A stretch of DNA of 5,413 bases, from assembly GCA_007127255.1 (NCBI GenBank), contig SKZS01000160.1, positions 1-5,413 of the forward strand, in the 5' to 3' direction. The notes below the pieces were generated by a model. The model saw only the letters and a list, made by a program, of their open reading frames with translations. It searched no databases and was not told where the DNA came from. This document shows positions 1-5,413 of the stretch, piece by piece (the first letter of the stretch is position 1; each line of letters opens with the position of its first letter). The translations under genes and the position numbers were made by a program. The stretch is from Syntrophomonadaceae bacterium (GTDB taxonomy: Bacteria; Bacillota; Dethiobacteria; DTU022).

Positions 1-290
1 ATCATGAACAGCAGCTGCAGAGACAAAAGACCAAACAGCCTGGGCCTTATATTCCACCGTCGCCGGGGGAGTATTTGCCAGAGGGCCATTAAAGCAATAA
101 TAAAGGGAATAAGAACAGAAGCATCTCCGGCCAGCATACGCAGAACGGCATTAACATAAACACCAATTCCGCCGGCCTGGTCTGTATGGATTAAGCCAAC
201 GTAACAAAATGCGGCCAGGGCCAGCAGCAATATGCCTTTAACCTGGGAACGCATTTCTTTATTCAAACTCTTTCTTTTCCGCCTGGCCAA
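1..290 (-). CDS. ftsK: DNA translocase FtsK/SpoIIIE, N-terminal membrane part (partial)
   Basis: The first 96 codons of a gene that leaves the window at its left edge. The translation opens with a basic tail (MARRKRKS), then a hydrophobic segment at about residues 18-36 (GILLLALAAF), a second at about 58-75 (VLIPFIIALMALW), a basic loop (PRRRWNIRPR) and the start of a third from about 85. This pattern is that of the four-helix membrane anchor of FtsK/SpoIIIE proteins, which bring an ATP-driven hexameric DNA pump (not visible here) to the division septum to clear and resolve the chromosome. Known neighbourhood supports it: ftsK/spoIIIE commonly lies just downstream of rnj in Firmicutes. I chose the TTG at 290-288 because AAGGTGG sits 10 nt upstream and it yields the typical basic N-terminus; the in-frame ATG at 254 has no good ribosome binding site. 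It has its own promoter (358-386). The main uncertainty is that the motor domain is outside the window. Confidence 0.85.
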   Translation of the reverse strand, partial: MARRKRKSLNKEMRSQVKGILLLALAAFCYVGLIHTDQAGGIGVYVNAVLRMLAGDASVLIPFIIALMALWQILPRRRWNIRPRLFGLLSLQLLFM

Positions 291-300
291 GTGCTTAAAT

Positions 301-307
301 CCACCTT
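301..307 (-). promoter_or_regulatory. Ribosome binding site deciding the ftsK TTG start
   Basis: The minus strand reads AAGGTGG here, one mismatch from AAGGAGG. It lies 10 nt before a TTG at 290-288 that opens a protein with the basic tail expected of FtsK. The in-frame TTG at 311-309 and ATG at 254-252 lack a comparable site. Confidence 0.7.
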
Positions 308-357
308 TCAAAAAACCGGAACTGATTTAAATTTGCCTGTTCAAAGTGCCTGACGGT

Positions 358-386
358 ATTATAAAACTTATGTTCGCTTTTGTAAA
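358..386 (-). promoter_or_regulatory. Near-consensus sigma-A promoter of ftsK
   Basis: On the minus strand the -35 box is TTTACA (381-386, 5 of 6 to TTGACA) and the -10 box is TATAAT (358-363, 6 of 6), separated by exactly 17 nt. The expected transcription start is near 351, giving a leader of about 60 nt before the TTG at 290. The promoter begins only 17 nt past the stop codon of the lipid kinase gene, so ftsK can be transcribed separately from the genes upstream. I saw no clear intrinsic terminator between the kinase stop and this promoter. Confidence 0.82.
363..376 (-). promoter_or_regulatory. Candidate LexA (SOS) box inside the ftsK promoter
   Basis: The minus strand reads CGAACATAAGTTTT, placed in the spacer between -35 and -10. 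The Gram-positive LexA box is CGAAC-N4-GTTCG. Here the left half is perfect and the right half is GTTTT, which matches GTT and differs in the last two bases. The location is exactly where a repressor would block RNA polymerase. This is a candidate only, since one half-site is imperfect and AT-rich promoters produce such matches by chance. Confidence 0.42.
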
Positions 387-402
387 GTTGTGCGCTTTTT
401 TG

Positions 403-1281
403 CTAATTTCCAAACAGGACATTCATGCCTTTCGGTTCAAGCGTAAAATGCATATGATCACTGAAGCAAATTTCTCCTTCCAGGTGCATGGGGCGAACAT
501 CACTTAATTGCAGTTTTACTTCTTTTGCCCTGAACATGTGGGCCTGTTCTACATTTTTAAGCTTGCCGCTGAAAACTTTCGGAAAATGATAAACAAGGCC
601 TAAACGGTTCATTCTGTCAAAAATACAGATATCAAAGAGGCCGTCATCTTGAATGGCATCGGGAACAATCCTCATACCGCCTCCGTAGGCCTGGCCGATG
701 CCTACAGCCACCAGGAGCGGATCTGATTTTAAGAGACCGCTTCCCATGTCGATCTCCATTTCAACCGGTTCATATGAGAAAAGAATCTCGAAAAAAGCAT
801 AGATATATGCAGAGGTTCCTTTAAAGGGCCTCACTCCACGGTTAACCCGCAGGGCGACGGCTGCATCAAAACCCACGCCCACTGAATTAATAAAGTAGCG
901 ATCCATAACTTTGCCCAGATCTATTGCCCTGATATCGCTTTTTAGAAGCGCCTCACAGGCCTGATCAATACCTTTTGGCATAGCAACAGCTGAAGCGAAA
1001 TCGTTGCCCTTGCCGCCGTGAATAGCAGCCAGGCAGGCGTTGCTTCCAACCAGGCCGTTTAATACTTCATTAACAGTACCGTCGCCGCCGGCGGCAACAA
1101 CAATGTCAAATCCTTCTTCGGCAGCCCTGGAAGCTGCTTCAATAGCATCACGCGGTCCCCTGGTATGGTATATCTTAAATTCTGCCCCGGAATCCCTGAA
1201 GTTTCTTTCGATCTGATGGACAAGTGATTTTGCTTTACCGCCCCCTGCTATCGGATTTACAATGAAGTAATAGCTTTTCAA
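403..1281 (-). CDS. Diacylglycerol kinase family lipid kinase (DagK/DgkB/YegS type)
   Basis: A 292-residue soluble lipid kinase, about the usual family length. Members use ATP to phosphorylate diacylglycerol or a related lipid, mostly to recycle it into phospholipid synthesis at the membrane face. Visible motifs are the N-terminal NPIAGGG (9-15), the nucleotide-binding GGDGT (65-69), GKGNDFA (90-96), NSVGVGFDA (132-140) and YGGGMRIVP...DDGLFDI (199-218). Two motifs depart from the norm: the usual P-x-GTxND reads H-G-GKGND (88-94), and the usual DGE near the C-terminus reads EGE (268-270). The start is a TTG, fixed by AGGAGG 8 nt upstream (1290-1295); the protein then begins MKSYYFIVNP as relatives do. 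The gene lies 119 nt after rnj. The exact substrate cannot be told from sequence, so I give no gene symbol; a sphingosine-kinase-like or polyprenol-like substrate is possible. Confidence 0.92.
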   Translation of the reverse strand: MKSYYFIVNPIAGGGKAKSLVHQIERNFRDSGAEFKIYHTRGPRDAIEAASRAAEEGFDIVVAAGGDGTVNEVLNGLVGSNACLAAIHGGKGNDFASAVAMPKGIDQACEALLKSDIRAIDLGKVMDRYFINSVGVGFDAAVALRVNRGVRPFKGTSAYIYAFFEILFSYEPVEMEIDMGSGLLKSDPLLVAVGIGQAYGGGMRIVPDAIQDDGLFDICIFDRMNRLGLVYHFPKVFSGKLKNVEQAHMFRAKEVKLQLSDVRPMHLEGEICFSDHMHFTLEPKGMNVLFGN

Positions 1282-1289
1282 ATCGCCTT

Positions 1290-1295
1290 CCTCCT
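1290..1295 (-). promoter_or_regulatory. Ribosome binding site deciding the lipid kinase TTG start
   Basis: A perfect AGGAGG on the minus strand, 8 nt before the TTG at 1281-1279. The strength and spacing make this start secure although the codon is not ATG. Confidence 0.85.
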
Positions 1296-1302
1296 AATTT
1301 GA

Positions 1303-1308
1303 ATTATA
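1303..1308 (-). promoter_or_regulatory. Possible -10 box upstream of the lipid kinase gene
   Basis: A perfect TATAAT lies on the minus strand just upstream of the AGGAGG. The best -35 at 17 nt spacing, TGAATA, matches only 3 of 6. Transcription from here would give a leader only about 15-20 nt long. It may be chance in AT-rich intergenic sequence; the kinase may simply be co-transcribed with rnj. Confidence 0.25.
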
Positions 1309-1327
1309 TTAGAAAATATCTCCGTTA

Positions 1328-1352
1328 TTCATAAAATTACGGAGTATTACAA
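1328..1352 (-). terminator. Weak hairpin in the rnj-kinase gap
   Basis: The minus strand has CTCCGT and ACGGAG as a 6-bp inverted repeat around a 13-nt AT-rich loop, followed by ATATTTTC. It could be a weak or partial terminator or an mRNA processing/stability element between rnj and the lipid kinase gene. The broken U-run and large loop make strong termination unlikely. Confidence 0.25.
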
Positions 1353-1400
1353 CCTAATCAGTATAGTCGATATTATTCGGAAAGCAGCAGATCTGACAAA

Positions 1401-3101
1401 TTACAGTTTGTCTTTATTGTCAGTCTCCACATCAATTACTATTGGCATAATCATCGGCCGGCGTCCTGTATGCTCGTAAAAGAAGGATGAGGCCGCATCC
1501 CGTACCCGGGACTTGATCTTATTCCATTCCTGCAGCTGTTCCCTGTTTATTTTATCGATTGCTTTGGACATTTCTACTTTTGCTTTTTCAAGCAGATCTT
1601 CCGACTCCCGAACATAAACAAAGCCTCGGGTGATTATTTCGGGACCGGCAAGGACCTTGCTGCGTTTCTGATCTACTGCCAGAACGATGATCACAATACC
1701 GTCCTCCGAAAGCACCTGCCGATCACGGATAACTACTTCACCAACATCGCCAACACCAAAGCCGTCAACAAGGACTCTGCCCGCAGAAACTGAACCCGCC
1801 ATGCGACCCCGGCCATCGGAAAACTCCATCAGGCTGCCGGTTTTAGCCATAAATACATTCTTTTCATCCAACCCAAGCTTTTGGGCTATGCTGGAACAGA
1901 AAGCCTGCTGGCGGTATTCACCGTGAACAGGAATGACGTAATCCGGCTGCAGCAGGTTAATCATCATTTTAATTTCCTCTTCACTGCCATGACCGGAGAC
2001 ATGGACTCCTGAAACCGGCCCGTAAATGACTTCTGCCTTGAGTTGAAACAAGTTATTAATTGTCTTTGCCACCAGTTTTTCATTACCCGGTATCGGGTTG
2101 GCAGCAATAATAACAGTATCGCCCTCGTAGATTTCCACCTGGCGGTGATCTGACTGGGATATCCTGGTCAGAGCAGACATTGGCTCGCCCTGGCTTCCGG
2201 TTGTAATTAAAGCCAGTTTTTCAGGAGGGATCTGTTTAATCTTATCGAGATCGACCAGGACACCTTTTGGAATGTTCAGGTACCCAAGCTGGGTCGATAT
2301 ATCTACTGTGTTCAATAAGCTGCGGCCGGCAATGGCTACTTTGCGATCGTAGCGTGTTGCAGCATCGACTACCTGCTGAATGCGGTGAATATTAGAGGCA
2401 AATGTAGCCAAAATGATGCGGCCGTTTGAGAGGCGAAATATTTCATTAATGCTTTCGCCCACCTCTTTTTCCGAAAGGGTATAACCGGGTCGACCGGCAT
2501 TTGTCGAATCAATTAAAGCAGCAACAACTCCCCTTCTACCCAGCTCGGCCAGTTTAAAATAGTCGGTAACTATACCGTCAACCGGAGTCTGATCAAACTT
2601 CGAATCGCTGGTATAGACGATAATGCCTTCTGGTGTCTCAACTGCAATCCCAACCGAATCCGGTATACTGTGGTTTGTTCTGAAAAATTCCAGCTTAAAA
2701 TTTTCAGAGAGTACCAGTTTTTCATCGGGGTTGATTTCATTAAGATCGATACTTTTATTGGGATGTTCACGGAATTTTGCTTCGACTATACCAAGCGTCA
2801 ACCTGGTTCCATAAACCGGGGCATTGATTTTTTCTATGATATATGGTAACGCCCCGATATGATCTTCATGGCCGTGTGTTAATATAATTCCCAGTATATT
2901 TATATTTTGATCCATCAGGTATGATATGTCAGGTATGACAATATCTACCCCGAGCATGGCTTCATCCGGAAATTTTAAGCCCGCATCCATGATGATGCAG
3001 TCCCTTCCGTATTTCAACACAAACATATTTTTTCCAATTTCCCCAACTCCACCAAGTGGAATCAGCTGTAACGTTTTGTTCTTTTTATTCCTTCTGGACA
3101 A
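1401..3101 (-). CDS. rnj: Ribonuclease J
   Basis: A 566-residue metallo-beta-lactamase/beta-CASP nuclease, close to the length of B. subtilis RNase J1. The family acts as a 5'-to-3' exonuclease and endonuclease in mRNA decay and rRNA maturation. Motifs in order are PLGGVGEIGKNM (15-26), the zinc-binding HGHEDH (76-81), H144, D166, STNAGRPGYT (199-208), TTGSQGEPMSAL (300-311), HVSGHG (367-372) and PVHGEYR (391-397), then a full C-terminal domain. The histidines and aspartate sit at the J1 positions plus 2 or 3, so all metal ligands are present. The segment around D166 reads TSDSKFD rather than the common TGDFKFD. The start is TTG, supported by GGAGG 6 nt upstream (3108-3112) and a basic MSRRNKKNK opening like other RNase J proteins. 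It follows dut by 295 nt and has a candidate promoter at 3202-3230. Only one RNase J is visible, so J1 versus J2 identity is not assigned. Confidence 0.97.
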   Translation of the reverse strand: MSRRNKKNKTLQLIPLGGVGEIGKNMFVLKYGRDCIIMDAGLKFPDEAMLGVDIVIPDISYLMDQNINILGIILTHGHEDHIGALPYIIEKINAPVYGTRLTLGIVEAKFREHPNKSIDLNEINPDEKLVLSENFKLEFFRTNHSIPDSVGIAVETPEGIIVYTSDSKFDQTPVDGIVTDYFKLAELGRRGVVAALIDSTNAGRPGYTLSEKEVGESINEIFRLSNGRIILATFASNIHRIQQVVDAATRYDRKVAIAGRSLLNTVDISTQLGYLNIPKGVLVDLDKIKQIPPEKLALITTGSQGEPMSALTRISQSDHRQVEIYEGDTVIIAANPIPGNEKLVAKTINNLFQLKAEVIYGPVSGVHVSGHGSEEEIKMMINLLQPDYVIPVHGEYRQQAFCSSIAQKLGLDEKNVFMAKTGSLMEFSDGRGRMAGSVSAGRVLVDGFGVGDVGEVVIRDRQVLSEDGIVIIVLAVDQKRSKVLAGPEIITRGFVYVRESEDLLEKAKVEMSKAIDKINREQLQEWNKIKSRVRDAASSFFYEHTGRRPMIMPIVIDVETDNKDKL

Positions 3102-3107
3102 AACAAA

Positions 3108-3112
3108 CCTCC
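3108..3112 (-). promoter_or_regulatory. Ribosome binding site deciding the rnj TTG start
   Basis: GGAGG on the minus strand, 6 nt before the TTG at 3101-3099. An ATG at 3115-3113 overlaps this site but is in another frame, so TTG is the better start. Confidence 0.8.
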
Positions 3113-3123
3113 ATTAATTTCGC

Positions 3124-3172
3124 GGGAGCAGGACAAATTAGTACATAAACACAAAGCTCCCTAAAGTGTGTT
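3124..3172 (-). promoter_or_regulatory. Alternative hairpins in the rnj leader
   Basis: On the minus strand AACACA (3167-3172) can pair with TGTGTT (3148-3153), with GGGAGC (3156-3161) in its loop. The same GGGAGC is a perfect complement of GCTCCC (3124-3129). The first pairing places GGGAGC in a closed loop, so the two hairpins compete. The second lies about 11 nt before the GGAGG of rnj. Leader regulation is an inference; no known riboswitch family is recognised. Confidence 0.3.
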
Positions 3173-3201
3173 CTCCGCAGATATCTTCCATGCAGAGAAG
3201 T

Positions 3202-3230
3202 ATTATTCACATACTGTCTGGTCCGCTCAA
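3202..3230 (-). promoter_or_regulatory. Candidate sigma-A promoter of rnj
   Basis: The minus strand has TTGAGC (3225-3230, 4 of 6) and AATAAT (3202-3207, 5 of 6) with a 17-nt spacer. The start would fall near 3195, giving a leader of about 94 nt that contains the competing hairpins at 3124-3172. Spacing is ideal but both boxes are imperfect, so confidence is moderate. Confidence 0.45.
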
Positions 3231-3396
3231 ACTGCAATCACTAAATACGAGAAATGTTTTTCTTACCGGGTGGGACCGTACCTGCCCGGTCGAAACAGTT
3301 TCCCTTGCAAGAGGCATCAAGTAAGATTGCCATTTTCATCCGACGTTGTTTTCTTATTATGTTCTGCCTGCAGTCTTGTACCCCTGTTTGAAAACC

Positions 3397-3849
3397 TTAT
3401 CCAGTATGTCCAAATCCTCCGCCGTTGCGTTCGGTCGAAGGCAGTTCATCCGTTTCTATTAATACTGCCTGCGGAACATGGCATAGAACCATCTGGGCAA
3501 TACGGTCATTTCTTGCCACTTTAAACGGTTCCTGCCCCAGGTTGATTAATATTACCTTAATTTCACCGCGGTAATCAGAATCTATAGTTCCCGGCGAATT
3601 AAGAATACCGATACCATGTTTTGCAGCCAATCCACTGCGCGGTCTGATTTGCAGTTCATATCCGGTAGGAACAGCTATCATTAAACCGGTTGGTATGATC
3701 GAAATTTCACCCGGTTTAATAATTTTAGAACCTTCAACAGCAGCCTGCAGATCCATCCCTGAAGACCCTGCGGTCATATAGCAGGGTAAGGGCAGATCTT
3801 CAGCTCCCGCTACCTTTTTAAAAAGCAGTTCAATTCTTTTCCGGGACAT
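3397..3849 (-). CDS. dut: Deoxyuridine 5'-triphosphate nucleotidohydrolase (dUTPase)
   Basis: A 150-residue trimeric-type dUTPase, full length for the family. It hydrolyses dUTP to dUMP and pyrophosphate, keeping uracil out of DNA and feeding thymidylate synthesis. The five family motifs are all present: AGSSGMDLQA (27-36), PRSGLAAKHGI (70-80), the uracil pocket and catalytic loop GTIDSDYRGE (87-96, D90 being the expected catalytic Asp), RIAQMVL (116-122), and the C-terminal lid RNGGGFGHTG (141-150), which ends the protein. The start is ATG at 3849, with a moderate GGGAGTGG about 8 nt upstream. The gene follows the pnp terminator, yet the 46 nt between terminator and start show no convincing promoter, so it may rely on read-through from pnp. 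The pnp-dut proximity is common in Firmicutes, though there a peptidase gene is often inserted between them. Confidence 0.97.
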   Translation of the reverse strand: MSRKRIELLFKKVAGAEDLPLPCYMTAGSSGMDLQAAVEGSKIIKPGEISIIPTGLMIAVPTGYELQIRPRSGLAAKHGIGILNSPGTIDSDYRGEIKVILINLGQEPFKVARNDRIAQMVLCHVPQAVLIETDELPSTERNGGGFGHTG

Positions 3850-3895
3850 GTTTTATCCACTCCCGCACGGTGATAAACATTCGCAATTCATTATT

Positions 3896-3922
3896 AAAAA
3901 ACCCTACCTTGTAGGGTTTTTT
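3896..3922 (-). terminator. Intrinsic terminator of pnp
   Basis: A perfect inverted repeat: six A, CCCTAC, a 3-nt loop, GTAGGG, six T. It begins 15 nt after the pnp stop codon in the direction of transcription and ends in a T-run, as a Rho-independent terminator does. Because it is symmetrical it would work on both strands, although no plus-strand gene is seen. The GC core is only 6 bp, so some read-through into dut is plausible. Confidence 0.9.
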
Positions 3923-3937
3923 ACCTGGCAGTTTACA

Positions 3938-5413
3938 TTAGCGGCTTTCCGGCTTGCCTCTGTTATCTTTATCTGAAGGCCTTTTTAACAGGGCCTTTCT
4001 GGAAAGGTTTATCCGCCCTTTTTCGTCTATATCAAGCACTTTTACTTCAATTTCGTCCCCGAGTTTGACCACATCTTCAGTCTTTTCAACACGGTGATGA
4101 TCCAGGTGTGAAATGTGCAGCAGGCCCTCTTTGCCGGGCAGCACTTCGACAAAAGCTCCATATCGCTCCACCCTGGTTACTTTACCGGTATATACTTCAC
4201 CGGCCTCAACATCTTTTACCAGGGCTTCGATCATTTCCCTGGCTTTTTTCCCGCCTTCAGGATCTACTGCGGCAATAAAAACCCGTCCGTCAGGTTCAAT
4301 ATCGATTCCGACACCGGTTTCGGCGATGATCTTATTAATCATACGACCTCCGGGTCCGATTACGTCTCTTATTTTATCAACACCAATTTGCATTTTGATC
4401 ATTCTTGGGGCATTTGGTGAAAGCTCGGGGCGCGCTTCGCCAATAGTTTCATTCATGACTGCAAGGATATGCCTGTAGCCCCTGTCAGCTTCTTCTATTG
4501 CCTGCTTCAAAATTTCGCCAGAAATGCCTTTAATCTTGATATCCATCTGTATGGCGGTGACCCCTTTTTCAGTCCCGGCAATCTTGAAGTCCATGTCGCC
4601 TAAAAAGTCCTCAACGCCCTGGATATCAGAAAGGATAACCACATCATCCTCTTCTTTAATCAAACCCATGGCAATTCCCGATACTCCTCTTTTCAGAGGT
4701 ACACCTGTATCCATCATCGCCAGTGAACCGGCACAAACACTGCCCATGGAAGTCGAACCATTTGATTCAAGCACTTCAGAAACAAGGCGTATTGTATAGG
4801 GGAATTCATCTTCCGAGGGCACTACAGGCAGCATCGCTCTTTCAGCCAACGCACCGTGGCCAATTTCCCTGCGCCCCGGGCCGCGCATAAAGCCTGCTTC
4901 GCCCACGCTGTAAGGCGGAAAATTGTAATGGTGCATAAAGCGCTTTGATTCTTCAATACCTAAACCATCGAGCATCTGCATATCCCGCAGAGCAGATAAA
5001 GTGCAGATATTAAGAACCTGGGTCTGGCCACGCGTAAATATTGAAGATCCGTGGGTGCGGGGCAGTGAAGATATTTCACAGGTTATCGGCCTTATCTCCT
5101 GCGGACTTCGACCATCGGCCCGTAATCCTTCGTTTATAATCATTTTGCGCAATGTGTCCTTGAGGGTATTTTCGAATATTTTACTTATCTCAGCCTCGTT
5201 ATCAGGATATTTTTCTGTAAATTTTTCTTTCACTTCCTGCTTTACTGCGGCAAGCATTTCTTCACGTTCCTGCTTGTCAGAGATCTTCAAGGCCCTGGAA
5301 ACGCCTTCCCGGACGGTGGGCTCAACGTCGTCTACCATATCCTGCGGCGGTTCCACCTGTTCAACAGCCATCTTTTCGACGCCTACATCGGCTACCATTT
5401 GCTCCTGGAGGGC
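3938..5413 (-). CDS. pnp: Polyribonucleotide nucleotidyltransferase, C-terminal two thirds (partial)
   Basis: The last 491 residues of PNPase; the reading frame stays open to the right edge, so the start lies outside and the Met codon at 5398 is internal. The enzyme degrades RNA 3' to 5' using phosphate and releases nucleoside diphosphates, working as a trimer in mRNA turnover. Numbering from the first codon in the window: the alpha-helical linker spans about 1-90, the second RNase PH-like core about 95-310 with FTRGQTQ (126-132), GRREIGHGALAERA and SNGSTSMGS, and VEDFLGDMDFK (267-277) carrying the Asp and Lys residues that match the E. coli metal site (D486, D492, K494). A KH domain follows with GPGG at 353-356, then an S1 domain from about 405 to 475 and a short charged tail. 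It looks intact and active. It is followed by a strong terminator at 3896-3922. Confidence 0.98.
   Translation of the reverse strand, partial: ALQEQMVADVGVEKMAVEQVEPPQDMVDDVEPTVREGVSRALKISDKQEREEMLAAVKQEVKEKFTEKYPDNEAEISKIFENTLKDTLRKMIINEGLRADGRSPQEIRPITCEISSLPRTHGSSIFTRGQTQVLNICTLSALRDMQMLDGLGIEESKRFMHHYNFPPYSVGEAGFMRGPGRREIGHGALAERAMLPVVPSEDEFPYTIRLVSEVLESNGSTSMGSVCAGSLAMMDTGVPLKRGVSGIAMGLIKEEDDVVILSDIQGVEDFLGDMDFKIAGTEKGVTAIQMDIKIKGISGEILKQAIEEADRGYRHILAVMNETIGEARPELSPNAPRMIKMQIGVDKIRDVIGPGGRMINKIIAETGVGIDIEPDGRVFIAAVDPEGGKKAREMIEALVKDVEAGEVYTGKVTRVERYGAFVEVLPGKEGLLHISHLDHHRVEKTEDVVKLGDEIEVKVLDIDEKGRINLSRKALLKRPSDKDNRGKPESR

Larger units (their letters stand above)
3102..3396 (-). other. 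Gene-free dut-rnj gap with hairpin-forming segments
   Basis: No credible protein gene is visible in these 295 nt on either strand. The minus strand shows an extended hairpin at 3255-3297 (ACCGGG with CCCGGT, continued by TTTC with GAAA and TG with CA across small bulges) and a possible long-range helix (3369-3376 with 3229-3236, 8 bp with one G-U) that would enclose it. Nearer rnj come the candidate promoter and competing leader hairpins. It might hold a structured untranslated region or small RNA, or simply be degraded sequence left after gene loss. I do not match it to 6S RNA, SRP RNA, RNase P RNA, tmRNA or a known riboswitch. Confidence 0.35.

Noticed and set aside
375..399. Direct repeat CGCTTTT (375-381 and 393-399) near the ftsK promoter
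   Set aside because: It is short and T-rich, one copy overlaps the promoter spacer, and no further copies are seen.
3265..3290. T-box-like sequence on the plus strand (GGGTGGGACCG within a hairpin)
   Set aside because: It resembles the T-box core GGGTGGNACCG, but no stem I features or specifier loop are evident upstream, no U-run terminator follows, and any downstream gene on that strand would be antisense to dut.
3241..3339. 32-codon minus-strand reading frame starting MKMAILLDAS
   Set aside because: No ribosome binding site precedes it, it overlaps the predicted hairpins, and the product resembles nothing I recognise. Its length is easily explained by chance.
3310..3345. Fluoride-riboswitch-like fragment (GATG ... 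TGATGCCTC) on the minus strand
   Set aside because: The matching stem that should pair with GCCTC is absent, and neighbouring genes have no link to fluoride export.
3244..3399. The dut frame stays open for about 50 codons after its TAA, suggesting read-through or a lost fusion
   Set aside because: dut already ends with the complete C-terminal motif GGFGHTG, where the family normally ends, and an open stretch of this length is not improbable.
3168..3524. 118-codon plus-strand reading frame
   Set aside because: It overlaps the 3' end of dut in antisense, its translation has no recognisable domain, and there is no convincing ribosome binding site.
4113..4799. Several plus-strand reading frames opposite pnp
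   Set aside because: They are antisense shadows of the strongly conserved PNPase coding sequence; their translations are low-complexity and unlike known proteins.

Overview
All genes in this window lie on the minus strand, so transcription runs from high to low coordinates. Reading that way, the order is pnp (3' two thirds, running off the right edge), dut, rnj (ribonuclease J), a diacylglycerol-kinase-family lipid kinase, and the first 96 codons of a DNA translocase of the FtsK/SpoIIIE family (running off the left edge). RNase J, strong AGGAGG-type ribosome binding sites, frequent TTG starts and the pnp/dut/rnj/ftsK neighbourhood point to a bacterium of the Firmicutes, most likely a clostridial-type lineage. 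I cannot name the species from the sequence.

Layout: pnp ends at 3938 and is followed 15 nt later by a perfect intrinsic terminator (3896-3922). dut (3397-3849) follows with no convincing promoter of its own. A 295-nt gap (3102-3396) holds no credible gene, but it has several hairpin-forming segments and a plausible sigma-A promoter for rnj. rnj (1401-3101) is followed after 119 nt by the lipid kinase gene (403-1281). A 112-nt gap then carries a near-consensus sigma-A promoter (TTTACA, 17 nt, TATAAT) for ftsK, with a LexA-box-like sequence lying inside its spacer. ftsK starts at a TTG at 290.

Functionally, pnp and rnj supply two central mRNA-turnover activities (3'-to-5' phosphorolysis; 5' exo- and endonucleolysis). 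dut removes dUTP and makes dUMP for thymidylate synthesis. The lipid kinase phosphorylates a diacylglycerol-like lipid, and FtsK pumps chromosomal DNA through the division septum. These are housekeeping genes and I see no mobile element, CRISPR array, tRNA or rRNA. The points most worth a second look are the possible SOS control of ftsK, the three TTG starts among four visible starts, the altered active-site motifs of the lipid kinase, and the structured dut-rnj gap. I found no evidence for a wholly new system here.
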